In this document: positions 9,071 to 16,887 of the stretch, in pieces
How positions within the stretch are numbered: the first letter of the stretch is position 1
Layout of the letters: each line of letters opens with the position of its first letter
Assembly: GCA_028714955.1 (NCBI GenBank)
Contig: JAQTLK010000012.1
Span: 1-34,376 of the forward strand
Source: Sulfuricella sp.
Lineage (GTDB): Bacteria; Pseudomonadota; Gammaproteobacteria; Burkholderiales; Sulfuricellaceae
Length of the DNA stretch: 34,376 nucleotides
Direction of reading: 5' to 3'
Notes under the pieces: generated by a model
What the model saw: the letters and a program-made list of their open reading frames with translations, nothing else
What the model was told of the DNA's origin: nothing
The model's database searches: none
Program-made: the position numbers and the translations under genes

Positions 9071-9685
9071 TCAGGCGCGAAGCCCGCTTGCGTCGACGAT
9101 GCGGGCCAAGTCCAGCAAAGTGTCCGCGCCGGTCTTGTGCATGATCCGCGTCTTGTGAACTTCCACCGTCCGATGGCTGATGCCCAGGTGACGCGCGATT
9201 TGCTTGTTCGGCAAGCCCTCGGCGGCCAGAACCATCACCTCTCTCTCGCGCTCTGTCAGTGATGCCACGCAGGTAGCTGCCATTTGATTGATCGCGGCTT
9301 GCGAGTTCAGCCTTTCGCTTTCCAGGAGCGCCACTTGGATGCTCTGCATCAGCGCCGCACTGGTGACAGGCTTGGTCAGGAAATCGACTGCGCCCGCTTT
9401 GATCGCGCGCACGCTGAGCGGAATGTCGCCATGGCCGGTGAGGAAGATGAGCGGCAGCAGGACGCCACGCCTCGACAATTCTGTCTGCAGTTGCATCCCG
9501 TCCATGCCGGGCATGCGGATATCGATGATGGCGCAGCTGCGCGGCACCGGCCGGCAGGCAGCCAGAAAGGCCTCCGCGCTTTCGAAGGTTTCGATGGCCA
9601 GATCCTCCTGTTCGAGCAGGAGGGTCAGCGCATCCCGCACCGCGTGGTCGTCGTCGACAATGAAGACGGTAGCCTTGCCGCTCAT
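9071..9685 (-). CDS. FixJ/NarL-type response regulator with LuxR HTH
   Basis: A 204-residue two-component transcription factor. The receiver domain has the acidic pocket VDDDH near residue 11, the phosphoacceptor Asp55 in IIDIRMPGMDG, Thr in FLTGHGD and Lys105 in FLTKPV. The C-terminal LuxR-type helix-turn-helix covers about residues 140-200 (LTEREREV, LPNKQIARHLGIS, RTVEVHKTRIM). An earlier in-frame start adds 20 unlikely residues. I chose the ATG at 9685 because it overlaps the kinase stop codon by four bases (ATGA), which is typical of translational coupling. Its partner is the PAS kinase directly upstream. The target genes are not evident, though the adjacent diiron gene is a candidate. 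Confidence 0.94.
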   Translation of the reverse strand: MSGKATVFIVDDDHAVRDALTLLLEQEDLAIETFESAEAFLAACRPVPRSCAIIDIRMPGMDGMQLQTELSRRGVLLPLIFLTGHGDIPLSVRAIKAGAVDFLTKPVTSAALMQSIQVALLESERLNSQAAINQMAATCVASLTEREREVMVLAAEGLPNKQIARHLGISHRTVEVHKTRIMHKTGADTLLDLARIVDASGLRA

Positions 9686-11355
9686 GACGCAAAGGGCAAG
9701 GTAAAGTGAAACGTCGCGCCGGGCGCGTTCTCCAGGTCCACCCACAGTTGCCCCCCGTGCGCCTCGACGAGCGCGCGGCTGATTGCCAGACCCAGCCCTA
9801 CCCCTTTGGGTTTGGTGGTGAAGAACGGCTCGAAAATGCGCTGGGCCGTTTCCGCGTCGAGGCCCGGGCCGCTGTCCTGCACCGTCACCTGCGCCATGTT
9901 TCGCCCTGCTGCGGTTCGCACCGTGATGGTGATGGCCGCCGTCGGTACGCCGGCGCCGCGCATGGCGTCGACGCTGTTATGCAGCAGGTTGACCAGAACC
10001 TTCTGCAACTGGAGACGATTCCCCAGAACGGGCGGCAGGCCGTGCTCCAGTTCGACCACCGGGCGGAATTCGCTGTAGCCGCTTTCCGAGGCCACGGCGA
10101 GCGCCTCGTGCACCACTTCATTGAGATCGACCGGTTCCATCTCCGAGTCGCCTTTGTGCAGGAAATCGAGCAGTTCATGGAGCGTTTGTCCTGCCCGCTG
10201 CGCCTGTTCCATGGCGCCTTCGAGCGCACGCGCCAGTTTCTCCGGACTCCTGGCGCCATTGCGCAGCATGTGCAGCGCCGCTTCGCTGTAGGCGGAAATC
10301 GAGACCAGCGGCTGGTTGAGTTCGTGCGCGATTGCTGAGGCCGTCTGCGCAGCCACCTGCTGTTTGATGAGATGTTCCATCTCGCTGCGCCGTTCCTGTG
10401 CCTCTTTTTCAAGCTGTTTCATGCGGGAAACATCCCGCATGACGCCAACAGACCTGATTGCCCGGCCGTTCTCGAAATAAACCCGCCCGTAGGCTGAAAT
10501 ATTGCGCACCCTTCCATCGTTGCGGTTGACGACACGGTATTCGGCATTGTATTCGACGCTATCACTGGACCCAAGCGCGCTGCCACGGGGTTCAAGCGCG
10601 CGATTGATGGCGGCTTGCGCGGCCGCGCGGTCATCCGGGTGTATGCCTGTCATGAATGTTTGGTAGCTGATCGGTTCGTCAGGTCCGACGCCCCATATCT
10701 CGCGCGCCCGCTCGTCCCACTCGATGGTGCCGCTGGCAATGTCGCGAACATAGATGCCCAGTCCTGCCGCCTTCTTCGCCAGGCCCAGGCGATCTTCCCT
10801 TGATCGCAGCAACGCAGTCGTGGCGCGATCGAGCTCGGTGATGTCTGTCAGCGTCATGCGCAGCAGCGGTTTCGCAGCGTTGTCCGCGGCGGGATGGCAA
10901 TTTACGCTTGCCCGTACCTTGCCGCTCTGGAAGCTCAGTTCGCAGGACTGTTTTTCTCTGTTTCGTGTCGCTTGCTGAAAATATCGATGCCACTTGTCCT
11001 GGTCCCCGTGCGCAAGGAAACGCGCAAAACGGCGCTGGAGCAGCTTCTCGCGGTCTTCGCCCAGCAATGCGGCGCCGGCCAGATTGATTTCAGAGATCAG
11101 GCCGGTGTCGCTAATGGTGAGATAGCCGACCGGCGCGAATTCGTAGAGGTCCACATAGCGGTCGCGGGATTCTTTCAGCGCGGCATAGGCGCGCCGCAAC
11201 TCTTCGATCAGCCTCTCCCGCTCAACCTGATGCACCTGGAGTTCATGCAGCAGTTCGTCAGCAGGCCGTGCCGGCGCCTCGTCTTGGGGCGCATGGACAA
11301 GCTCCGCTTCCGCATTGGCTCTTGGCTGTAAGATGGTTTGGAAAGGGGATGCCAT
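9682..11355 (-). CDS. PAS-domain sensor histidine kinase
   Basis: A 557-residue cytosolic kinase that should phosphorylate the response regulator encoded immediately downstream. It begins with a helical linker (about 33-68), then PAS 1 (about 69-175, ending TDITELD) and a second PAS of the PAS_3 type (about 190-310, with GIHPDDRA and ending MRDVSRMKQ). The dimerisation/phosphoacceptor region has H344 in AIAHELNQPL. The HATPase domain has the N box (NLLHNSVDAM, about 456), DSGPG (about 494), FEPFFTTK and GVGLGLAIS. No transmembrane helix is visible, so it likely senses a cytoplasmic signal, possibly redox or oxygen by analogy with FixL-type proteins. No haem-binding histidine can be assigned with certainty. 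The N-terminal module is paralogous to that of the nearby diguanylate cyclase. Confidence 0.93.
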   Translation of the reverse strand: MASPFQTILQPRANAEAELVHAPQDEAPARPADELLHELQVHQVERERLIEELRRAYAALKESRDRYVDLYEFAPVGYLTISDTGLISEINLAGAALLGEDREKLLQRRFARFLAHGDQDKWHRYFQQATRNREKQSCELSFQSGKVRASVNCHPAADNAAKPLLRMTLTDITELDRATTALLRSREDRLGLAKKAAGLGIYVRDIASGTIEWDERAREIWGVGPDEPISYQTFMTGIHPDDRAAAQAAINRALEPRGSALGSSDSVEYNAEYRVVNRNDGRVRNISAYGRVYFENGRAIRSVGVMRDVSRMKQLEKEAQERRSEMEHLIKQQVAAQTASAIAHELNQPLVSISAYSEAALHMLRNGARSPEKLARALEGAMEQAQRAGQTLHELLDFLHKGDSEMEPVDLNEVVHEALAVASESGYSEFRPVVELEHGLPPVLGNRLQLQKVLVNLLHNSVDAMRGAGVPTAAITITVRTAAGRNMAQVTVQDSGPGLDAETAQRIFEPFFTTKPKGVGLGLAISRALVEAHGGQLWVDLENAPGATFHFTLPFAS

Positions 11356-11498
11356 TGCGCCCTTAATTAAAGTATGCCCCCGAGACAGGGCTGTCCGGCA
11401 TGCTCATTAACTGGGGACATCGTAAGATATTGCGGCCCTCGCATCAATAACCCCATGGACCTGGATGCGGCAGCGGGAGGCGGTCATGGAAGCGCTGC

Positions 11499-11536
11499 TC
11501 CCTCATCCCCGGCCCTTCCTCCGGACGGGGAAGGGT
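11499..11536. repeat. GC-rich intergenic repeat, copy 2 (partial)
   Basis: Reads CTCCCTCATCCCCGGCCCTT followed by CCTCCGGACGGGGAAGGGTG. The first part matches the inverted right half of copy 1 and the start of the element at 26671. It directly abuts the sixteenth to eighteenth residue of the CheB-like similarity, so it marks the break point of that fossil. Confidence 0.65.
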
Positions 11537-11623
11537 GAATTCCTCGAAAGCTTCCTGGCCGCCAGCGGAGGCGCCGATGCCGACGACGGAAAAGGGGGCG
11601 GCAGCTCCCGGCTCTTCACCCAT
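11537..11623 (-). pseudogene. Fossil N-terminus of a CheB-type methylesterase
   Basis: On the minus strand an ATG at 11623 opens a frame whose residues 11-29 read PFSVVGIGASAGGQEAFEEF. This is the hallmark opening of CheB methylesterase domains, including CheB-CheR-PAS hybrid sensors: a beta strand, then the G-A-S-A-G-G loop carrying the catalytic serine. The similarity stops abruptly where the palindromic repeat begins at 11536, and the frame ends at 11444 with no further CheB sequence. I read it as a gene remnant after deletion or rearrangement. Chance resemblance is possible given its 29 residues, but the motif match is long. Confidence 0.55.
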
Positions 11624-11672
11624 TGCTGCGCTTGACTGGGTTGCTACGGCGAATGTCGGGAAAGCACCAGGA

Positions 11673-12614
11673 TCATGTCGATGTCCGTTCAAGTATCGCC
11701 TGAACCAGATACCGTGGCCGGTGCCGCACTTCCTGGTAAATCCGTCCCACGTATTCGCCCAGCAGGCCGATGCCGAAAAGCGCGATGCCGATGAGGAAAA
11801 AGGCGATGGCGAACAACGTGAACATGCCTTCCGCCTCGGGCCCGACGATCAGGCGGCGAATCATCAGGAACACCACGAAGAACGCCGAGAGGATGGAAAC
11901 GGCGATGCCGATCATGGAAAACATCTGCAGCGGGACGATCGAGAAGCCGGTCATGAGGTCGAAGTTCAGGCGGACCAGGCTGTAAAGGGAGTATTTCGAT
12001 TCGCCGGCGGCGCGCTCCTCGTGCCCGACGGTGATTTCCGTGGGATTGCGCGCAAAGCTGTAGGCCAGCGCCGGGATGAAGGTGTTGACTTCGTGGCACT
12101 GGTTGATGGTGTCGATGATGTCGCGGCTGTAGGCGCGCAGCATGCAGCCCTGGTCGGTCATCCTGATGTGGGTGATGCGTTCGCGCAGGCGGTTCATGGC
12201 GCGCGAGGCAAGGTGGCGCCACCAACTGTCGCTGCGCTGGCGGCGGATCGAGCCGATGTAGTCGTAGCCTTCGTCCATCTTGGCGAGCAGCTTGCCGATG
12301 TCCTCGGGCGGATTCTGCAGGTCGGCGTCGAGCGTGACGATCCTTTTGCCGCGGCAATGTTCGAAGCCGGCCATGATCGCCTTGTGCTGGCCGAAGTTGC
12401 CGTTGAACAGGATCACGCGCGTCACGTCGGGGCGTTTCTGGAACTGTTCGCGCAGGATGGCGGCGGAGCGGTCGCGGCTGCCGTCGTTGATGAAGACGAT
12501 TTCGTAGCTGGCCTGCAGCTTGTCCAGCGCCGGGTAGAGGCGGTCGAACAGGGCCTGCAGGCCTTCTTCCTCGTTGTATACGGGAATGATGACGGAGACG
12601 TCTGGTGTGCTCAT
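11673..12614 (-). CDS. arnC: Undecaprenyl-phosphate glycosyltransferase, ArnC-type
   Basis: A family 2 glycosyltransferase expected to move an aminoarabinose-type sugar from UDP to undecaprenyl phosphate at the inner face of the cytoplasmic membrane. The 313-residue product follows E. coli ArnC closely in architecture: VSVIIPVYNEEEGL at the N-terminus, a nucleotide-binding FINDGSRD, NFGQHKAIMAGF, the metal-binding DADLQNPPED, QGCMLRAYSRDI, and GESKYSL. Two C-terminal transmembrane helices (about 225-250 and 260-285) and GLLGEYVGRIYQEVRHRPRY follow. The ATG at 12614 overlaps the aminotransferase stop by four bases and avoids a 13-residue unlikely extension. It is the last gene of the leftward operon. 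In canonical arn loci arnA and arnD come next, but here there is a scar with a CheB fossil. Confidence 0.88.
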   Translation of the reverse strand: MSTPDVSVIIPVYNEEEGLQALFDRLYPALDKLQASYEIVFINDGSRDRSAAILREQFQKRPDVTRVILFNGNFGQHKAIMAGFEHCRGKRIVTLDADLQNPPEDIGKLLAKMDEGYDYIGSIRRQRSDSWWRHLASRAMNRLRERITHIRMTDQGCMLRAYSRDIIDTINQCHEVNTFIPALAYSFARNPTEITVGHEERAAGESKYSLYSLVRLNFDLMTGFSIVPLQMFSMIGIAVSILSAFFVVFLMIRRLIVGPEAEGMFTLFAIAFFLIGIALFGIGLLGEYVGRIYQEVRHRPRYLVQAILERTST

Positions 12615-13735
12615 TTCTTCGCGCTCCCGAATATTTCCTTGACGGCCAGGCATACCCGTTCCACGTCCTGCAATGACATGCCGGGAAACAGCGGCAGGGT
12701 GACGGTTTCGCGGCCCACTCTTTCAGCGTGGGGAAAGTCGCCTTCCTTCCAGCCCAGCCCGCGATACAGGCTGAACAGGTGCATGGCGGGATAATGCACG
12801 CCCACGCCGATCTCGCGCTGGCGCATGCGTTCGATGAATTCGCCGCGGCTGATGCTCAGTTTGTCTAGCGGCAGCAGGATCTGGAACATGTGCCAGTTGC
12901 TGTCGCTGAAATTCTCGGGCGGCAGGCCGCATCCCAGGGTACGGTCGAGACAGGCGAAATAGTGCCGCGCCAGTTCGCGCCGTTTCTCGTTGAAGCCCTC
13001 GATGTGCGGTAGCTGTCCCAGGCCGATGCGCGCCGCGATGTCGGTGAGGTTGAACTTGCCTCCCGCCACATCGACGTCCATGTTGCCGTCGGGGAAGCGC
13101 ACCACGCCTTGCAGGCGCAGCTTTTCCGCCAAGGGGATCTGTGATTCGTCGTTGAGCACCAGGCAGCCGCCTTCGCTGGTGGTCATGTTCTTGTTGGCGT
13201 GGAAGCTGAAGGAGATCAGGTCGCCGAAGGCGCCGATGCGCTTGCCGTTCCAGCTCGCGCCCATGGATTGGGCAGCGTCCTCGATCACGCGCAGGCCGTG
13301 CCTGGCGGCGATGTCGTAGAGGCGGTCGCGGTCCACCGGCAGCCCGGCGAGGTCCACCGGGATGATGGCGCGGGTCGCCGGCGTGATGGCGGCTTCGAGC
13401 TGGTTCAGGTCGATGTTGCGCGTGGCCGGGTCGATATCGACGAACACCGGCCTGGCACCGACGTGCAGGATGACATTGGCGGTGGCGACCCAGGAAAGGG
13501 GCGTGGTGATGACCTCGTCGCCGGGGCCGATGCCGCACAATTGCAGGGCGACTTCAAGCGTGGCCGTGCCGGAGCTGAAAGCGCGCACCGGCCGGCCGCC
13601 GAAATACTGCGACAGCGCGCTTTCGAATTCCTTGACCCTGGGCCCGCTGGTGATCCAGCCCGAGCGCAGGACCTCGACAACACCCTGGATGGTTTCTTCG
13701 TCGATGGTGGGACGGGTAAAAGGGAGAAAAACCAT
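12611..13735 (-). CDS. arnB: UDP-4-amino-4-deoxy-L-arabinose aminotransferase-like (ArnB-type)
   Basis: A PLP-dependent DegT/DnrJ/EryC1/StrS aminotransferase of 374 residues. It would aminate a UDP-4-keto-pentose using glutamate to give UDP-L-Ara4N, the precursor of the lipid A modification. It starts with FTRPTIDEE and GWITSGPRV, typical of sugar aminotransferases. The PLP pocket is visible as SSGTATLE (about 54-61), EDAAQSMGA with Asp153, and the Schiff-base Lys182 in SFHANKNMTTSEGG. It lies one base from the upstream SMR gene and overlaps arnC by four bases, so the three are certainly one transcription unit. Other members of the family make different 4-amino sugars, so the precise sugar depends on arnA being present elsewhere. 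Confidence 0.88.
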   Translation of the reverse strand: MVFLPFTRPTIDEETIQGVVEVLRSGWITSGPRVKEFESALSQYFGGRPVRAFSSGTATLEVALQLCGIGPGDEVITTPLSWVATANVILHVGARPVFVDIDPATRNIDLNQLEAAITPATRAIIPVDLAGLPVDRDRLYDIAARHGLRVIEDAAQSMGASWNGKRIGAFGDLISFSFHANKNMTTSEGGCLVLNDESQIPLAEKLRLQGVVRFPDGNMDVDVAGGKFNLTDIAARIGLGQLPHIEGFNEKRRELARHYFACLDRTLGCGLPPENFSDSNWHMFQILLPLDKLSISRGEFIERMRQREIGVGVHYPAMHLFSLYRGLGWKEGDFPHAERVGRETVTLPLFPGMSLQDVERVCLAVKEIFGSAKK

Positions 13736-13736
13736 G

Positions 13737-14108
13737 CTAACTCCTCGCTACGACGTAAACGCCGACAATGATAATGCCGATCCCCGCCAGGCGGGTCAGG
13801 GAAACCGCCTCGCCAAACAGCCACCAGGCGGCCAGGGCGTTGACCACGTAGCCGATGGAGAGCATCGGGTAGGCGATGCTGACCTCCACGCGGGACAGCG
13901 CCATGATCCACACCACCACGCTGATGACGTAGAAGCTCAGGCCGCCGAAGATGTGCGGTTCGGTGGCGAGCCGCCAGCCGACCGGCAGAATGTTGTCGCG
14001 GCTGAACTCGAAATGGCCGATGGCGTTGGTGCCCGCCTTGAGCAGCAATTGCGCTGCGGCGTTGAGCAGCACGCCAGTCAGGATGAGGGAGAAACTCAGC
14101 AGGTTCAT
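13737..14108 (-). CDS. Small multidrug resistance/EamA-type membrane protein (ArnE/ArnF-like)
   Basis: A 123-residue inner-membrane protein with four predicted helices (about 3-22, 45-68, 75-95 and 100-121) and the SMR-like start LILTGVLLNAAAQLLLKAG. Its position between an arnT-like and an arnB-like gene is where arn loci keep the arnE/arnF pair, proposed to flip undecaprenyl-phosphate-aminoarabinose to the periplasmic face. Only one such subunit is present here, so it may act as a homodimer. It overlaps the arnT-like gene by four bases and ends one base before arnB. General drug export is the alternative, but context favours lipid-linked sugar translocation. Confidence 0.8.
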   Translation of the reverse strand: MNLLSFSLILTGVLLNAAAQLLLKAGTNAIGHFEFSRDNILPVGWRLATEPHIFGGLSFYVISVVVWIMALSRVEVSIAYPMLSIGYVVNALAAWWLFGEAVSLTRLAGIGIIIVGVYVVARS

Positions 14109-15751
14109 GGGGTGGTCACCACCACTCGGCGGGTGTCGCGGGCGATTTCTTTCATTGGCAGGCCATGGTTTTTCAGTTGTTGGTAGGTGGCGGGGCGCAT
14201 GATCGCCAGGGCATAGGCTTCAGTGCGCCATTTTTTCTCGAAGGCGGGAATATCCGCGATCCATTTGTCCGGCTCCTGCTGGATGCCGAATGCCATTTCA
14301 TCCTGGAAATCGACCAGGGTCACCGTTCTGCCGATATAGAACGGCAGGGTCTGCTCGTACATGGCGAGGCTGTAGAACGGTGCGCCCGGCTTGAGGTAGG
14401 GCTTGACCTGCTGTGCCAGGTAGTAGGTGGAGGTGGTGCGCGCCAGCAAGTCGTGCCCGGTGAGCAGGGATTGCCCGGCGAGCAGGGAAGCGAGGGCAAC
14501 GAGAATGATTGCTGCATGGGTCCGCTGGCGGCAGGCCAGGACGAGCCCCGCCGCCAGCGCCGCCAGCCAGCAGGCGGACGTAATGGCGGCCCACTGGCCA
14601 TACTGCGCATAGGCATGGCGCGAACTGTCTTCGCCGGCCAGATTGACGGCGCGGGACGAAAGCCATATTCCGGCGAAGGCGAGAATGGTCATGGGCAGGA
14701 TCTGCCAGAACAGGGTTTTGCCGTTCATGTTTGCCAGATGCCGCCCGGTCAACAGCGCCAGCGCGGGGAAGATGGGCAGGAGGTAGGAGGGTAGCTTGGA
14801 GTCGGAAAGCGAAAAAAAGAAAAAGATGAACACCGCCCAGAGCAGCAGGAAACGACCTGTCTGGAAGGTCTTGCGCTCGCCTTCCGCTTTCCATGCGCGC
14901 AACAGGGCGTCAAGCGTCGGAATCAGCCAGGGCAGGGCGCCCACCATGAGGATGGGGATGAAATACCACCACGGCTCATAGCGGCGGTGCACCTTGGTGA
15001 GAAAACGGTCGAAGTGCTCGTGAATGAAAAAGAAATGGGGAAACTCCGGGTTGGCGAGGGATACGGCCACGAACCACGGGGCGCTGATGGCAAGGAACAG
15101 CGCCAGCCCGCTCAACAGGTGCAGGCGCCGCCACAGTCCCCAGTCGCGCTGCACCAGGGTATAGATCACCAGCACCGCGCCGGGCAGGACCACGCCGATC
15201 AACCCCTTGCTCAGCACGGCCAGCGCCAGGCTGGCCCACACCACATGCATCCAGAATTTGTTTTCGCGCCGGCTGGCGGCGCCGTGCTGCGCCAGCAGAA
15301 AGGCCGACAGCCCCAGGCCCATGAAGAAGCTCACCCCCATGTCGAGGGTGTTCATGTGTCCCATGCCCACGTAGAGCAGGCTGCTGGCCAGCACCAGCGC
15401 GCCGTAAAGGCCGGCCTGCGCGCCGAACAGGCGGCGCCCGGCGTACCAGGTCGCCAGGATGCCGAGAAAGCCGGTCAGGGCGGCCCACAGCCGCACAGTC
15501 CAGTGATGCTCGCCGAACAGGCGATAGGCGGTCGCCGTGGCCCAGTATTGCAGCGCCGGCTTCTCGAAGTATTTGAGGCCATTGAGGCGCGGTGTGATCC
15601 AGTCGCCGCTGGCAAGCATTTCGCGCGGAATCTCGGCGTAACGGCCTTCGTCGGTCAGGGCGAGTTTGTTGTGTTCCAGGTTGCCGAACCAGACCACGCC
15701 CAGGAGGAGCAGCAACAGGAGGAGGCGCACCGGGGATGCGGGCAAGGCCAT
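14105..15751 (-). CDS. arnT: Lipid A aminoarabinose transferase-like GT-C protein (ArnT-type, GT83)
   Basis: A polytopic glycosyltransferase of 548 residues, almost exactly the length of E. coli ArnT (550). ArnT transfers L-Ara4N from undecaprenyl phosphate to lipid A at the periplasmic face and gives resistance to cationic peptides. The first periplasmic loop carries the catalytic-type motif TDEGRYAEIPREML followed by GDWITPRLNGLKYFEKP, very like ArnT. About twelve hydrophobic segments follow, with a soluble C-terminal periplasmic part from about residue 430. It is the first gene of the leftward operon, with a candidate promoter just upstream. The four-base overlap with the SMR gene implies coupled translation. 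A related GT-C enzyme with another sugar or acceptor is possible. Confidence 0.87.
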   Translation of the reverse strand: MALPASPVRLLLLLLLLGVVWFGNLEHNKLALTDEGRYAEIPREMLASGDWITPRLNGLKYFEKPALQYWATATAYRLFGEHHWTVRLWAALTGFLGILATWYAGRRLFGAQAGLYGALVLASSLLYVGMGHMNTLDMGVSFFMGLGLSAFLLAQHGAASRRENKFWMHVVWASLALAVLSKGLIGVVLPGAVLVIYTLVQRDWGLWRRLHLLSGLALFLAISAPWFVAVSLANPEFPHFFFIHEHFDRFLTKVHRRYEPWWYFIPILMVGALPWLIPTLDALLRAWKAEGERKTFQTGRFLLLWAVFIFFFFSLSDSKLPSYLLPIFPALALLTGRHLANMNGKTLFWQILPMTILAFAGIWLSSRAVNLAGEDSSRHAYAQYGQWAAITSACWLAALAAGLVLACRQRTHAAIILVALASLLAGQSLLTGHDLLARTTSTYYLAQQVKPYLKPGAPFYSLAMYEQTLPFYIGRTVTLVDFQDEMAFGIQQEPDKWIADIPAFEKKWRTEAYALAIMRPATYQQLKNHGLPMKEIARDTRRVVVTTP

Positions 15752-15784
15752 CGAGCTGATTTTGCGAAATATTCAGAAGGCCGA

Positions 15785-15813
15785 AGTATAGCATCGACGG
15801 GATTTTCCGTCCC
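15785..15813 (-). promoter_or_regulatory. Candidate promoter for leftward arn-type operon
   Basis: On the minus strand a TATACT -10 (15785-15790) is preceded at 17 bases by GGGACG (15808-15813), a poor -35. It sits about 34 bases upstream of the arnT-like start, in the 131-base divergent region. A small inverted repeat, GTCCC-six bases-GGGAC (15809-15824), overlaps the -35 and might be a regulator site. A rightward -10-like TAAAAT is at 15840-15845 without a good -35. Confidence 0.4.
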
Positions 15814-15882
15814 TATGACGGGACAGGTGGTGGGTATGTTAAAATCCAAGGTTTTTACACAGTCCTGAATCGAGCTACGCCG

Positions 15883-16887
15883 ATGCCGTCGCAACAGCAG
15901 CAAACCGATGTTTCCATCGTCATCCCGATTTACAACGAATCCGGGAATGTCGCCAACCTCGTGCGCCGGGTTGGCGAGGCCATGCTGCCCACCGGCAAAG
16001 CCTTCGAGCTGATCTGCATCGACGACGGCTCGTCGGACGATTCCGCGCAGCGCCTGGCGGACCTGGCCAAGGTTCACGGCTGGCTGAAGCCGCTTTACCT
16101 GATGCGCAACTACGGCCAGACCGCGGCGCTCCAGGCCGGCTTCGAGGCGGCGCAGGGCAAGCTGATCGTGACGCTCGACGGCGATTTGCAGAACGACCCG
16201 GACGATATTCCGGCGCTCCTGGCCATGATGGAGGCGCGCCCGGATGTCGACATGATTTCGGGCTGGCGCAAGGACCGCAAGGACAAATCCCTCTCCCGCA
16301 AGCTGCCGTCGAAAATCGCCAACGGGCTCATTTCCTGGGCCACCGGCGTGAAGCTGCACGACTACGGCTGCGCGCTCAAGGTTTACCGTTGCGAGATCAT
16401 CCACGAGATCAAGCTGTACGGCGAGCTGCATCGCTTCATCCCGGCCCTGGCGGCCGAAGTCGGTGCCAGGATCATCGAGGTGCCGGTGCGTCACCACGCG
16501 CGCACCATGGGGACTTCCAAGTACGGCATCGACCGCACTTTCCGCGTGATTCTCGACCTGGTGTGGATCAAGTTCCTGTTCCGTTTCCTGCATCGCCCGC
16601 TGCATGCGTTCGGCGGTGTCGGGCTGACGTTCTTCTCCCCCGGCGTGTTGATCCTGTTGTGGCTGGCGGTGCAGAAATTCGCCCTGGGAGCCAACATCGG
16701 CGGACGTCCCCTGTTGCTGGTCGGCGTCATGCTGGTGCTGATCGGGGTGCAGCTGGTAGCCATGGGCGTGCTCGGCGAAATTCTGATCCGCATCTACCAT
16801 GAGCCGGAAGGGCGCGCCCAGTACCGCTTGCGGGATGGCCCCCGCGTATTGCGTCAGGAAGCGCGTGACACAACGCCGGAGATTTAA
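15883..16887 (+). CDS. Polyprenyl-phosphate glycosyltransferase, family 2 (ArnC/DPM1-like)
   Basis: A 334-residue membrane-associated transferase that probably loads a sugar from a nucleotide donor onto undecaprenyl phosphate. The GT-A domain covers about residues 1-240: VSIVIPIYNESGNV, CIDDGSSDDS, NYGQTAALQAGF, the metal site DGDLQNDPDDI, DYGCALKVYR and GTSKYGIDR. Two transmembrane helices follow at about 245-268 and 275-305, then the GEILIRIYHEPEGR tail. It is a clear paralogue of the ArnC-type protein encoded at 11673, but diverged, so it may use a different sugar. It opens the rightward operon, and the next frame begins within its 3' end. Confidence 0.88.
   Translation: MPSQQQQTDVSIVIPIYNESGNVANLVRRVGEAMLPTGKAFELICIDDGSSDDSAQRLADLAKVHGWLKPLYLMRNYGQTAALQAGFEAAQGKLIVTLDGDLQNDPDDIPALLAMMEARPDVDMISGWRKDRKDKSLSRKLPSKIANGLISWATGVKLHDYGCALKVYRCEIIHEIKLYGELHRFIPALAAEVGARIIEVPVRHHARTMGTSKYGIDRTFRVILDLVWIKFLFRFLHRPLHAFGGVGLTFFSPGVLILLWLAVQKFALGANIGGRPLLLVGVMLVLIGVQLVAMGVLGEILIRIYHEPEGRAQYRLRDGPRVLRQEARDTTPEI

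Larger units (their letters stand above)
11356..11672. other. Intergenic scar between kinase and arn operon
   Basis: This 317-base gap holds no intact gene. From the kinase side it contains an AT-rich patch (TTAATTAA near 11363) that probably belongs to the kinase promoter and a short palindrome, GACAGGGCTGTC, at 11384-11395. Further along it holds one half-copy of the dispersed GC-rich repeat and a fossil CheB N-terminus. The last 50 bases before the arnC stop show nothing recognisable. Confidence 0.7.
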
